64,000 nucleotides of DNA, taken from assembly GCA_030063045.1 (NCBI GenBank), contig JAQSEB010000010.1:372001-436000 (forward strand), written 5' to 3'. Origin of the DNA: Pratylenchus scribneri. Lineage: Eukaryota; Nematoda; Chromadorea; Rhabditida; Pratylenchidae. Below, in pieces: positions 43,592-55,900 of the stretch; position 1 is the stretch's first letter, and each line of letters opens with the position of its first letter. The notes under the pieces were generated by a model. That model had not been told where the DNA came from, searched no databases, and saw only the letters and a program-made list of their open reading frames with translations. Made by a program: the position numbers and the translations under genes.

Positions 43592-46500
43592 ATGGCTGCA
43601 CAGCAACCGGAGGATCGAATCGAATTGCCACGTAAAATATCTAAAAATTAAGCCTGGCTTAAAATTCCCTTAAATTTAGAAAAAATCAGCAATCAAGGCA
43701 GATTCCCAACCATCGAGCAGGCCACCGTTCTGCTGAATGGCTTCCAAATGAATTTGGCCCAAACTGTGCCCCAAGTGTATCAGTTTGAGCTGAAATTCAT
43801 TTCGGAAAAGGAACCGAGGAAGGGCGCCAAACCGGGCCAACCGGGCGAGAAAGTGCCATTGGAACGGGGACCGCGGAATGAGTGAGTTATTATTATTAAT
43901 TGGGCAAAGTTACTATTTTTTGACACTAAAATAATTTTTGACTTTTAATAATAAATCAGAAACCCGGTTTTAGACCCTACAAACCTTATACCAATTTGTA
44001 GATTTCATCGAGACGCATTGAATGGTATATAATTTGTCAGGTTTTGGTCAAAAATTAGAATTTAACCGTTTAATTTCTAGTTTTTCGGCTTTAAACTCTT
44101 TAATTTTGGGCAAAAACCTGACATTTTATATACCATTCGATGCGTTTCGATGAGATCTACAAAATGGTATAAGGTTTGTAGGACATAAAACTGGTTTCTG
44201 ATTTATTATAAGTCAAAAATCGTTTTATTGGTAAAAATTATTTTTGTGTTAAAAATGTTTTCCAAATAAAGGGAAGCACAAATTTTTGATGGAAAAATTT
44301 CCATTAGGAAAAGTAATTTTTGAGAATTTTTCATCACATTCATTGGGGCAAAATCCAACTGAGGATAGTAGAAGAATTTGCATTATTAATAGGACATTGA
44401 CTTGAATATTTCAAGCACAAAGATGACTTTTTCACTTTTTCCCCTACGGGCAAAATATAAATGTTTTACCCGAGGCAATTTTCCTAAAATTTCCCAACCC
44501 AAGTTCCCCATCCATCATTGGTAAAGGGGGTTAAATAAATTTTGCCTCATTCGAAAATTCAAATTACTGTACAAAAAATGTTTCCCTCTCTATTTAATCC
44601 TATCAATCCCATTATTTTAAGCGAGAGCAAAGAGACTCGCCGCCGCCTTTGTTGGACCCTTTTCCAGCAATTGTTGCAACAGGAACAGCAATTCTTTGGC
44701 ACCGAAAAGCGCATCTTCGTCTACGATTGTGCCGTTTTGCTCTACTGCACAAAAGACTTGGGCATGGAGCCGAATCAATCGCGTCAATTTCAGCTTCAAG
44801 TGGACCGTGTATGGAGGGGAATGGGGGATTAAAATAATTCATCAAGGATTAAACCAAATTTTGATGATTTTGGTATCAAATTAAAAACAATACAGATTTT
44901 TGGTTATCCAATGAAATTAATTTTATTTAAATTGATTGAGAATTGATGAAGTAATGGCAAAAAAACTTTTAAAATTTTCGCAAATCCATCTAAATGTCAT
45001 TTTTAAATGATTTTTTGGGCACGATTTCATCAATTCTGAACCAATTTAAATAAAATTATGATTGAATAGCCAAAAGTCTGTTCGTTAATTTGATACCAAA
45101 ATCATCAAAATTGGTTCAATACTTGATGAGTTATTTTAAACGGCGACAAATTGAAGCACGTTCATTTTTCAATGTGCCCCTCGCCTTTTATAGAGACCTG
45201 GGGCCATGGAGGACCGTTGCATTGCCTACATCCGAAATATGCGCACTTGCCATGTCAGTTTGTTGCGTACACAGGTGGTCATCAATTTGCGGGATGCAGC
45301 TGCCAATTACGTTCGTGGCGATCGTTCAGTGGTTCAATTCCTTGAACTGCTCACCTCACAACGGTTGGTTAATAAACATGATTCATAACATTTCAAAAAA
45401 AACATTATCATTTTATCAAAAACACATTTTTCTTACCTAATCGAAAATACATTTTTCTTAGATTGTCAATTTTTCTTAGCTAATCGAAAACACATTTTTC
45501 TTAGTTTGTCAATTTTTCTTAGCTAATCGAAAACACAGATTTCTTAGTTTGTCAAAAACACATTTTTCTTAGCTAATCGAAAATACATTTTTCTTAGCTA
45601 ATCGAAAACACATTTTTCTTAGTTTGTCAAAAACACATTTTTCTTAATTGAAAACACATTTTTTAATTAATCGATAACACATTTTTCTTAGTTAATCGAA
45701 AACACATTTTTCTTAGTTAATCGAAAACACATTTTTCTTAGTTAATCGAAAACACATTTTACTTAGTTAATCAAAAACACATCGAAAACACATTTTACTT
45801 TGTTAATCAAAAACACATTTATCTCAATCGAAAACACATTTTTCTTAGTTTATCAAAAACACATTTATCTCAATCGAAAACACATTTTTCTTATTAGTAC
45901 TTATTAGTTTGTCAAAAACACATTTTTCTTAATCAAAAACACATTTTTCTTAATTAATCAGAACATTTTCTCATTTTTCACAGAATGTTCGAAGAAGGCG
46001 AACATTTCTGTTTTGGCAATCGCTTCTACGACCAAAGAGGGAACATCCCAATGCAGGGTGTGGCACCGATCATGAAGAAGGGCCTGCAGAAAAATGTCCG
46101 CTATGTTGGGGACAGCATGCAAGATGCAACGCCAATTGTCCAAATTGACCGTAAGACACGCATATTACTAAAATCAAAATTTTAATTTTCATTCATTTTT
46201 AGCAAAAAAGTCGGCATTTTTCCCTGCTGGACCAGTGATGAACTACTTGAGTGCCTTTTTCCAAATGGATGCCAGACAATTCGAGACTGAAATTTGGCGC
46301 CGTGGGAACATCATGCAGCAAGCAAATCAGCAAATCCGCGGTAGGCCCACACATCAATAAAGAATAATTGAGTACCGCATTCTTTTGACCATATCTCTAG
46401 AAGGAAACAACCTATTCAGGAAGGCGTTATGCTATTTAAAAGCCCTAAATGTCCTCTAAAAAGTGGCCAATTCTAATTGTTTTTGAAATGTTACAACAAT

Positions 46501-49500
46501 TTGTAAAATAAGCGGATTTCCCTCCAACAAATTTTCGGGTTTATTTTATTCAAAGACATGTAACTTTTTAAAGCATGGATTTTATAAAATTTAAAAAAGA
46601 AGTTTTGTAGAGGACACTTTTGGCTTCCAAATGGTATATCGCCTTCCTAAATCGGTTATTGCCTCGTTAAGCTGTGGGTCAAAAGTCGAAGTAGGTTTTA
46701 AGGTAGTACATAATTTTCCCCCATCCCCACTCAGCTCAATTTATTTTAATCAAATCAACTTTTCAAAGGTGTCGTTGTTCAAACAACTCATTTGGAGCAA
46801 CAAATGACTTTTGCCAATGTTGGCCTCACCACTCAGGCGGCACAGGACATCACTTTCCCACGTCAAGGCCAACAAGTTGGAGTTGTTGATCATTTCGAGC
46901 AAACATACCGAAGACGAATTCTGTACCCTCGGCTGCCTTGCCTCATCAAACGAACACCACAAGCGGATTCGTATTTTCCAATGGAAGTTTTGGAAATTTG
47001 GTAGGTCCAACGGTCAAAAGAGAGGGGATAATGACGATTGAATAACTGCATTGATTTTTGGCAAATAGCTCAATGAGGCAATTGCTAATTAGGGAAGGCG
47101 ATATAACATTTGAAAGCCCAAAGTGTCCTCTACAAAGAGGCATTTATAAATTTTATAAAATTCAGGCTTTTGAAAAAGTTACATGTCTTTGAGTGGAATA
47201 AACCCGAATTTGTTTGTTCGTGGAAAAGCCACTTATTTTTACAAATTATTTTAACATTTCAAAAACAATTAGATTGGCCACTTTTTAGAGGACATTTAGG
47301 GCTTTTAAATGGCATATCGCCTTCCTGAATTGGTTACTTCCTTCTGGAGTTATGGTCAAAAGAATGGGCCAGGGTATTCAATCAGCGATATTCAATTGTC
47401 ATATTTTGGATCAAAATTAAATAAATTTTGGCCATTTTCAGCGATGGCCAGCGCATTCCCATTGACAAGCAGACACCACGATTGACAGAACAAATGATTC
47501 GGGAATGCCAAATATTGCCTGCAGATTTGGCCCGTCAAATCGAGGATCAACGGAATGCGGCATTTGTCCAAAATGTCAATCCATTCTTCCAGGCCCAACG
47601 TGTTCGGGTCAACACCGATCAGATGAAGGCTCGTTCCGACGTGTTGTTCCCGCCGGCGATTCAATACAATCCGCCTCAAGATAGAGTTGAACCCGATCAG
47701 AGAGGAGGTGGGTGCTAAAATAATTCCAAATAAGGAAATATTTAAAACGCCGAAAAGATTTGTACCGGTTCAAAAGTATATCTTTGATCCCCAACCTTAT
47801 ACCCAATCGATATGTATCGTCAAGAAGCATCATTTGACATTGTTTTAGCCTAGGTTAACCAATTTCTAACTTAGTTTTGAACCAAAAACCAAATAGTGGT
47901 TTAAACTGTTTAAAACCCTTTAATTGTTGACCAAACCATAACCAAATTATATACCATTCAATGCGTCTTGACCGGCTCTATCCAATTTTGGGTATATTTG
48001 GTTTGTGAATGTGTGGGATAAACCCTTCCTTAAACCATTATAATTATTTTGGCGTTTTTAAAATCTTTTTTTTCGGCAATTTCAATACCTTTTTTGAACA
48101 AATTAATACTCCCATTCCCCCAATCAGTGTTGGATTGGAAAATGGTCGGCCGTGATGTGAACCCGAGACGTCAATACATCCAACCCTGCGAATGGCCAAA
48201 ACGTTGGGCCATTATCATTGTGCAAAATGCAATTCCAACAAATGTTTGCCAGTATATTTTATTTTTTCGAAATGCCATAAACCCAATATTTTACAGAGAA
48301 TTCATTCGACGGTTCACGGAAGCGGCACGCCAAAGAGGAATTGCCGACTGTTCCACACAGGCGCCAATTCAAGTCCTCTGGGAGCAATGGGAGGAAGCAA
48401 CCCTGTGAGAATTTTTTTTACCATTTTTTAAAGGAAAATATTTTTTGGCATAAAAATTGCCTTTTTTGATAAAAAATCTTTTTTTACCGACAAAATCGTT
48501 TTTGGCTTCTAATAAATCAGAAACCGGTTTTAGACCCTACAAACCTTATACCATTTGTAGATTTCATCGAGATGCATTTAATGGTATATAAAATGTCAGG
48601 TTTTGGTCCAAAATTAAAGGTTATTAAACTGTTAAAACCATATTTCCGGTTTTTGTTTTTAAACTCTAATTTTGGGTCAAAACCTGATATTTATATACAA
48701 ATCGATGCGTCTCGATGAGATCTACAAAATGGTATAAGGTTGTGGAGTTTAAAACCGGTTTCAAAGTCCCAAAAAAGCATTTTTTATGTAAAAATTATAT
48801 TTTTGTGCAAAAAAATAGTAATTGTAATTTCACAGAGAATTCGTCGAAAACAAGTTCAAATGGTTGGAGAATAAAAATTGCCGTTTTGTGATGTTCTTCG
48901 CCCAAGGAAAACGACAGGCATATCCGGGCGATATTCACCACGTCGTGAAATTGATGGAACAGCGATATAGTGAGTGAAAGTGGAAAATACTGGCAAGGGA
49001 TTTTTAAGAAATTTTTAAAAATTTTTGAATAATTTTCACCTAAATAGGGAAGGGACCCTTTCACTTTTTCCAAAATTCGAACCAAAAATACGATAATATC
49101 AATTAATTATTATTATTTGCAGAGGTGCTCACCCAACATATTGGACCGGATATGGCCAACAAAGCGTCAGGGGCCACACCTGGACCACCGGGAGGTGCCC
49201 AAATGGTCATTGAGAACATTCTGTTCAAAACCAATCTGAAGCTGGGCGGCATAAATTGGGCATTGGTCACTTCAGCTGGATTCAAAAATAAGAATCAAAA
49301 TAACACGAATATTTTGTGAGTTGATGTATTTTATATTTTTACCCCTAATTCTTATTCAAGGGCTGACGTTTGGTTGGGCGGAAAGCGAATGTTCTTTGGG
49401 CTGGATTACTCCCATGCGCCGCCGCAATCTCTGTATGCACGTGAAAAAGGCCAAGTGCCAGCAAATCCAACTGTTGTTGGGGTAGGAAAATGGGAAATTT

Positions 49501-52078
49501 ATGCAGTAAAAATAAAAAAAATTTAAAGATGGCCTACACAATTGGAAAGCAGATGTTGGCCATGCGCGGAACTTACTGGTGGGTAAAATATTTGGATTAA
49601 AATTTTTTTACTTCAAAATAAATCTAGTCGAAAACACATTTTTATATAGAAAATACTTTTTTATCGGAAACGCATTTTAAATAGTCGAAAACACATTTTA
49701 AATAGTCGAAAACATATTTTTGTCGAAAACACATTTTAATTTATCTAAAACACATTTTTGTCGAAAACACATTTTAAATAGTCGGAAACACATTTTAATT
49801 TATCTAAAACACATTTTTGTCGAAAACACATTTTTGTCGAAAACACATTTTAAATAGTCGAAAACACATATTTATCTAAAACACATTTTTGTCGAAAACA
49901 CATTTTAATCGAAAATATATTTTAGTCAGAAATACATTTTAATCGGCACATTTTTTATCAAAAAACACTTTGTCTTAACAAATTTAAATGAAAACACATT
50001 TTAATCGAAAACACATTTTAATAAATCGAAATACATTTTAATTTTTAATTAATTATCAGAAACATGTTTTAATTAATTAAAAAATAAACACGTTTAATCG
50101 AAAACATTTTTCATAAAAAATTAAATATTTTCTTAAATTAGGTACCAACAGCCTCGCCAAACCACAATCACTCAAGAATACATGGCCCCATTTTTGGACA
50201 ACATTAAAACGGCATTGAAATATTACGAGAATGAGAATCAATCATTCCCGGAACATTTGTTCATTTTGCGTGGCGGCGCATCGGAAGGCGAATTCAAGAG
50301 GGCAAGTTTACTAAAATAAATTAAGAAAATTAGTCACAAATTTACTTATAGGTGGCATATTGGGAAGGAGGCGCATTCAGTCGAGCATTTCGGGCAATTT
50401 GCGAAGAACGCCGTAAACAATACCCGGAACCGGCAGTGACCGTCATCGTTTGCCAACGACAATCCAACTATCGGGTTAGAACATTTTATTTCGGGTAAAT
50501 AATTTCTTTTATTTAGATCGTGCCAGAACGAATTGACAGTCGGGCAAGGGCCCCACAGCAAAATGTGCAGCCGGGAACAGTTGTGGACAGAGGCGTGATG
50601 AATGCGGCATTGACTGAATTCCTGCTGGTTGGCCACAAAGCACTTCAGGTAAGGCCAAATGAAGCAAATCCTATGATTGACATTTTTATTTTTACCCCAC
50701 TTACGAAACAAGACAATAGAGGACCGCCGATTAAATATCTTAGCCTTTCTTTAGGCCATATCTCGAAAAGGAAGCAACCGAATTCAGGAAGGCAATATGC
50801 CATTTGAGAGCCCTAAATGTCCTTTAAAAATTCGCTTTTCTAATGTTTTTGAAATGTTAAAATAATTTGTAAAATAAGCGGCTTTCCTCCAACAAATAAA
50901 TTCAGGTTTATTCCACTCAAAGACATGTAATTTTTTAAATTGCCTGAATTTTATAAAATTTAAAATGGCCACTTTATAGTAGACACTTTGGGCTTTAAAT
51001 TGGTATATTGCCTTCCAAAATTGGTTATTGCCTCGTTGAAATAAGACCAAAATCTATGATCCATGATTTTTCTTTTTCCTAATTCCACCATTTTTCCCTC
51101 AGGGAACGGCCCAACCAGTCCGATGCACTGTCGTCATGGAACATCGACCCAATTCGGGACCGGCCGCCAACATTCCCCGTGTTCCCCTCGAGGAGCTGGA
51201 GAACATCTGCTACGCACTGAACTATTCGCACGGAATTTGCTGCATGGCCACCGCTTTGCCTGGACCACTGTTCGAGGCCGGTGAACTGACCAAACGAGGC
51301 AAAAACAATTGGAAGACATCAACGTGAGTGGTTCAATTAGGAAAATATTTAAAATGGCGAAAATATTAAACCGGTTTAGAAGTTTATCCTAAACCTTTAA
51401 ATCTTATACCCAACCCAATCGATAATTCTCGTCAAGACGCATCATTTGATTATGTTTTGGCTTGGGTTTAACCAATTCTAACATAGTTTTGAACCATTAA
51501 ACCAAAACGCGGTTTACCGTTTAAAACCCTTTAATTGTTGACCAAACCAAAATGTGGTTTAAACCGTCTAAAACCCTTTAATTGTTGACCAAACCAAAAA
51601 GTGGTTCAAACCGTCTAAAACCCTTTAATTGTTGACCAAACCAAAATGTGGTTTAAACCGTTTAAAACCCTTTAATTGTTGACCAAACCAAAATATGGTT
51701 TAAACCGTTTAAAACCCTTTAATTTTGACCAAACCAAAATGTGGTTTAAACCGTTTAAAACCCTTTAATTGTTGACCAAACCATAACCAAATTATATACC
51801 ATTCAATGCGTTTTGACCAGCTCTATCCAATTTTGGGTATATTTAGTTTGTGAATGTGTGGGACAAAGACTTAAACCTAATTATAATTATTGGTTCAATC
51901 TAAAAATTTATAATTTTGCAGCAATGACGGTGAAGCGGCACACAATTTTACGCTTCCACCGCAAGAAGGCGAAGGCGTTGAGGCAGCACAACAGCAATTG
52001 GACCGGGAAAGGGCCGAATACTTTGGGCAAATTTCACATCAACTTCGACCCGAATTCGAGACAAAATTCTGGGCATAA
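43592..52078 (+). CDS. WAGO-like Argonaute lacking the slicer residues
   Basis: Nineteen exons give 832 residues: 43592-43631, 43680-43881, 44622-44808, 45194-45363, 45984-46150, 46203-46340, 46769-47000, 47442-47707, 48128-48251, 48297-48404, 48836-48969, 49123-49315, 49361-49481, 49529-49582, 50143-50301, 50352-50474, 50517-50648, 51103-51323 and 51922-52078. Argonautes bind small RNAs and silence complementary transcripts. Visible are an N domain, a PAZ domain ending in YFPMEVLEICDGQR, a MID region (KRWAIIIVQN) and a PIWI domain (KLGGINWALV, FGLDYSHAPP, AVTVIVCQRQSNYR, ALNYSHGICCM). Of the DEDH slicer residues, the first Asp is present, the second position is LRGGASEGE instead of RDGxSEGQ, and the final His site reads GTAQPVRC. 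Cleavage is therefore unlikely, as in nematode WAGOs that bind secondary 22G RNAs. Intron 15 (50302-50351) is GC-AG. Which WAGO subgroup it belongs to is not settled. Confidence 0.9.
43925..44228. mobile_element. Family B element
   Basis: Carries TCAGAAACCCGGTTTTAGAC, GATTTCATCGAGACGCATTG and the inverse GCGTTTCGATGAGATCTAC, AACTGGTTTCTGATTTATTA. It is in intron 2 of the Argonaute gene. Confidence 0.75.
44835..45155. mobile_element. Family C palindromic element
   Basis: TTGATGATTTTGGTATCAAA and its inverse TTTGATACCAAAATCATCAA lie about 240 bp apart in foldback arrangement. It is in intron 3 of the Argonaute gene. Confidence 0.75.
45395..45960 (+). repeat. AAAACACATTTTTCTTAG minisatellite in an Argonaute intron
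   Basis: About 24 units of 22-24 bp of the type TCGAAAACACATTTTTCTTA, alternating between TTAGCTAATCG, TTAGTTTGTC and TTAGTTAATCG linkers. It fills intron 4. Confidence 0.85.
46385..46695. mobile_element. Family D element
   Basis: Starts TCTAGAAGGAAACAACCTAT, contains TAAAAAGTGGCCAATTCTAA and GTAGAGGACACTTTTGGCTT, and ends GTTATTGCCTCGTTAAGC. It is in intron 6 of the Argonaute gene. Confidence 0.75.
47065..47370. mobile_element. Family D element
   Basis: Starts AGCTCAATGAGGCAATTGC, contains CAAAGTGTCCTCTACAAAGA and ends TTGGTTACTTCCTTCTGGAG. It is in intron 7 of the Argonaute gene, opposite in orientation to the copy in intron 6. Confidence 0.75.
47755..48035. mobile_element. Family A element
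   Basis: Carries ACCTTATACCCAATCGATATG, one TTTAAACTGTTTAAAACCC unit, CATTCAATGCGTCTTGACCG and GTGAATGTGTGGGATAAACC. It is in intron 8 of the Argonaute gene. Confidence 0.75.
48490..48790. mobile_element. Family B element
   Basis: Carries TTCTAATAAATCAGAAACCG, TTTCATCGAGATGCATTTAA and the inverse GCGTCTCGATGAGATCTACA. It is in intron 10 of the Argonaute gene. Confidence 0.75.
49620..50125 (+). repeat. AAAACACATTTTAATCG minisatellite in an Argonaute intron
   Basis: About 25 degenerate units of 16-23 bp of the type TCGAAAACACATTTTAAATAG filling intron 14. The core matches the intron 4 array and the array in the DMAC2-like gene. Confidence 0.8.
50755..51048. mobile_element. Family D element
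   Basis: Starts ATCTCGAAAAGGAAGCAACC, contains CACTTTGGGCTTTAAATTGG and ends TTGGTTATTGCCTCGTTGAA. It is in intron 17 of the Argonaute gene. Confidence 0.75.
51350..51890. mobile_element. Family A element with expanded internal repeat
   Basis: Arms as in other family A copies, with six to seven 42-bp units containing GTGGTTTAAACCGTTTAAAAC and TAATTGTTGACCAAACCAA. It is in the last intron of the Argonaute gene. Confidence 0.8.
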
Positions 52079-52909
52079 AATCCATCCAAAAAGAAAAGAA
52101 GAAGAAAAGCACAATTAATTCACAAGTTCCAATTTTATTTGTTTTATTCCAATTTTAACATTTTATTCACCTTTTTGAATCTCCACTAATTTCTATGTTC
52201 CATTTTCAATCAAATTTATCACTGCCTTTTCAATTTTAATCTTAAAATCAATAATCAATCAATAATTAAATATTCTCTGGGATTCACAATTTTTTAATAA
52301 TTTCTACCTCTAAAACATTTTGTTTTCAACAAATCTAACTCATTTTATGTAATTTTTCATTTTAATTTCCAATTTTTTCAATGTTTTATGTTAATTTTAA
52401 ATTTCAAATCATTCTTACATTTTCAATGCATTATTTTCATAACATTTTTTTTCATTCGGAATAAACTTTGCACCACATTTTTTTTGTCTAGGCCGAAATC
52501 ATTCGAAAATTTACTCAAGGTCTTTTAGAATATAAATCAAGATGTAAGTAATTAGTAAAATTAAGCATAACCCGAATATTTGTTTGTTTGGAGGAAAAGC
52601 CGCTTATTTTACAAATATTTTAACATTTCAAATATAATTAGAATTGGCCACTTTTTAAAGGACATTTAGGGCTTTCAAAGGGCATATGGCCTTCCTGAAT
52701 TGGTTGCTTCCTTCTCGAGATATGGCCAAAAGAATGGCATCAATACTCGATAGTACTCAATCATCCTATTATCATTAAATTATCTTAATTCAATTGCATT
52801 GTTTAAAAATAAAAATCCAAAAAAATTTATTTAGATGTGTAAATCCAAACAAAATAAATAAGGAAGAATATGGGATTTAAAAAATAATTATAGTAAAAAA
52901 TAAATAAAT
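52079..52909. other. Convergent 3' region between Argonaute and the CRTAP-like gene
   Basis: The two genes end facing each other. The spacer is T-rich, with a truncated family D element at 52560-52740 (GGCCACTTTTTAAAGGACATT, TGGTTGCTTCCTTCTCGAG). No exon is seen. Confidence 0.6.
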
Positions 52910-55900
52910 TTATTTCTCGCAAAATGCCGCAAAACATCCTTCTTCAAATTGTTCTCCATTTATTTTGCCACAATCTTTCACATTTAATGCAACCGAAATT
53001 GGTGCTTTTTCGCCACAGTCTATCATTTCTACAATAATAAAATAAAATAATCATTTCTTGTTGAAAATTATTTAATTTGCAAAAAATAATTGAAAATGCA
53101 CAAAATAATTAAAATGGTTTAATGGTTTGTCCCACACATTCAAAAACCAAATATACCCAAAATTGGATAGAGCTGGTCAAAACGCATTGAATGGTATATA
53201 ATTTGGTTATGGTTTGGTCAACAATTAAAAGGTTTTAAACGGTTTAAACCACATTTTGGTTTTAAACCACATTTTGGTTTTAAACCATATTTTGGTTTAA
53301 ACCACATTTTGGTTTTAAACCACATTTTGGTTTTAAACCACATTTTGGTTTTAAACCATATTTTGGTTTTAAACCGTTTAAACCAAAACATAATCAAATG
53401 AAGCGTCTTGACGAGATCTATCGATTGTTATAATGTTTTGAGGTCTAGGATTAAAAAAGTTTTAAACCGGTTTAGTATTTTCTACTAATTAAAATATTCC
53501 CCTTTTTTTGTTTATTTCTTATTTATTTCGGATTCGGACCCACCTATTGATGATGTGCATTTTATCCAAATAAATTCAGGCGGATCTGCTTCATGCATTT
53601 CTCCAATTCGTGTGGCCAATTCTTCAACCAATAGCCAATGGATCCGAGGAAAATGTCCGGGGAAGAAATCAATGGCTGACCGTAGGAATTTGCATTCATT
53701 TTCGGCTAAAATTGTTCGAAGCAATTTGGAATAGTCAAAATTGTCGGATGGAGGAAAATAATTGCCCGAGGGAATTGACAAAAATGAATGCCCCGAAGGT
53801 GAAATCAGCTGAAAAGTGGGGTACGATTGTGGATTTTTGTGACAAAATTTGGATTGGAATAATATAAAGTTACACAGAAATGACTGATTTTACAAAAATT
53901 CTCTTTCCTGCCGTAAAATAATTTATTTTTGAGGCCACTTAATTTGGCGATAGTTAGATGTTAAGGTTTAGCTTAGATTTAGGGCCCAGTATATTATTAG
54001 TCCTTCCAAATGTAGGCTAAAAATCTAGGGCCCCAGAGTGGCCGGCCCAATGAACGGGGGATAGGGATAAGGGGGGACACTCGAATTTAAATTATTTTTT
54101 CTTTTCGTATATAGAGGGAAAAAGGGTGGGTTTATAAAGGCAGATTGGGCCAATATTTTAATTGATAGGGTGACAGGCAAAAAGTGAGGGGTACACTAGG
54201 ACAAATAGGGAAGGCCCTTACCCTTAGGCATTAATTCTTTATTATTGGCATTGTGACAGATAGGTTTTAAGGGTTCGGGCTAGATAGAGTAAGAATTAAC
54301 AAAGTCTAATTTGGCCGATATATAAGTGTGGGCTTCAAAAATATTATATAAATTATTATTTTGACACGAAAAAAAATTTGTTTAAGTCATTTTTGGATAA
54401 ATTAAAAGTTAAAACATTTCCAAAATTGGATTGATTTACTGATTCATATGTGAATTTTTCATCGACAAATTCGATGAAACTCCTTTCCAACTCTTGTCTT
54501 CGCAAAAAACGGCGAATTTCCTTAATGAAATTGAGCGTAATTATTACAAAATTCCATCATTTTACTTTGCTAATTGTAAAAAGTTCATCAATATTTGTGC
54601 CGCCTTTTTCTCTTGCATAAATATTTGTGTAGAATAATTTGTTCCGGCGCATAATGATACTTTTTGGTTGAAGTGCCAAAGCATTTGCTACGGATTGGCA
54701 CGCATCACGGCCATGTTTCACTATATTATGAAAAAAATTTAGATATAAAGTTTAGTAATTATTAATTAATTTGGCCAAAAAACATTGAAAATGTCGAAAA
54801 AAGAGTAAATGAAACCAAATTAATTATAAATAACGGTTTAATGGTTTGTCCCAACCATTCACAAACCAAATATACCCAAAATTGGATAGAGCTGGTCAAG
54901 AAGACGCATTGAATGGTATATAATTTGGTTATGGTTTGGTCAACAATCAGTGGGGTTTAAACGGTTTAAACCACATTTTGGTTTGGTCAACAATTAAAGG
55001 GTTTTAAACGGTTTAAACCACATTTTGATTTAATGGTTCAAAACGAAGTTAGAATTGGTTAAACCCAAGCCAAAATATAATCAAATAATGATGAGATCTA
55101 TCGATTGTGTATAGGGTTTGGGGTTCTACATACTTAAACCGGTTTAATCTTTTTCGCCAATTAAAATAAAAACAAAAAATTTACAATTGAATTGGCACAA
55201 ATGTAAATATTCAAAATGTGAAACGAGAAGATTCGGTTTATCTCTGCCATTAAGAATGGAAATTTTTGACAGGCATTTTTGTCGGCAACGTAAAACAGAA
55301 ACATGGAAGCCTGCGAGGAATTAAATATTATCGATTTTTCAATTTAATTTGTTTGTTTACTTGTTAAAATGACACTCCATTCCGGTTTATTGCCAGCTTC
55401 ATTATCATCAAAAGCACTCCAATCCAATTGATCTTCACATTCCATTCGCTAAAATTTTTTGGGGATAATTCGTAAAGAAAAATATTTAAAATTGCAAAAA
55501 ATTATTGAAATTGGCGATTAGATTATAATATACCATTTAATGGTTTATCCTAAACTCTTAAACCTTATATTCAATCGATAGATTTTCTCAAGATGCATCA
55601 TTTGATTATGTTTTGGCTTGGGTTTAACCAATTCTAACTTAGTTTTGAACCAAATACCAAAATGTGTAAACTATTTTAAAAACTTTAATTGACCAAACCA
55701 AAATGTGATGTTGACCAAACCAAAATGTGGTTTAAACCGTTTAATACCCTTTAATTATTAACCAAACCAAAATGTGGTTTAAACAGTTTAAAACCCTTTA
55801 ATTGTTGACCAAACCAAAATGTGGTTTAAACCGTTTAAAACCCTTTAATTGTTGACCAAACCATAACCAATTTATATACCATTCAATGCGTCTACTTGAC

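Noticed and set aside
45090..45440. 116-codon plus-strand frame
   Set aside because: Wrong frame of the Argonaute exon 45194-45363; the true frame continues in phase from neighbouring exons.
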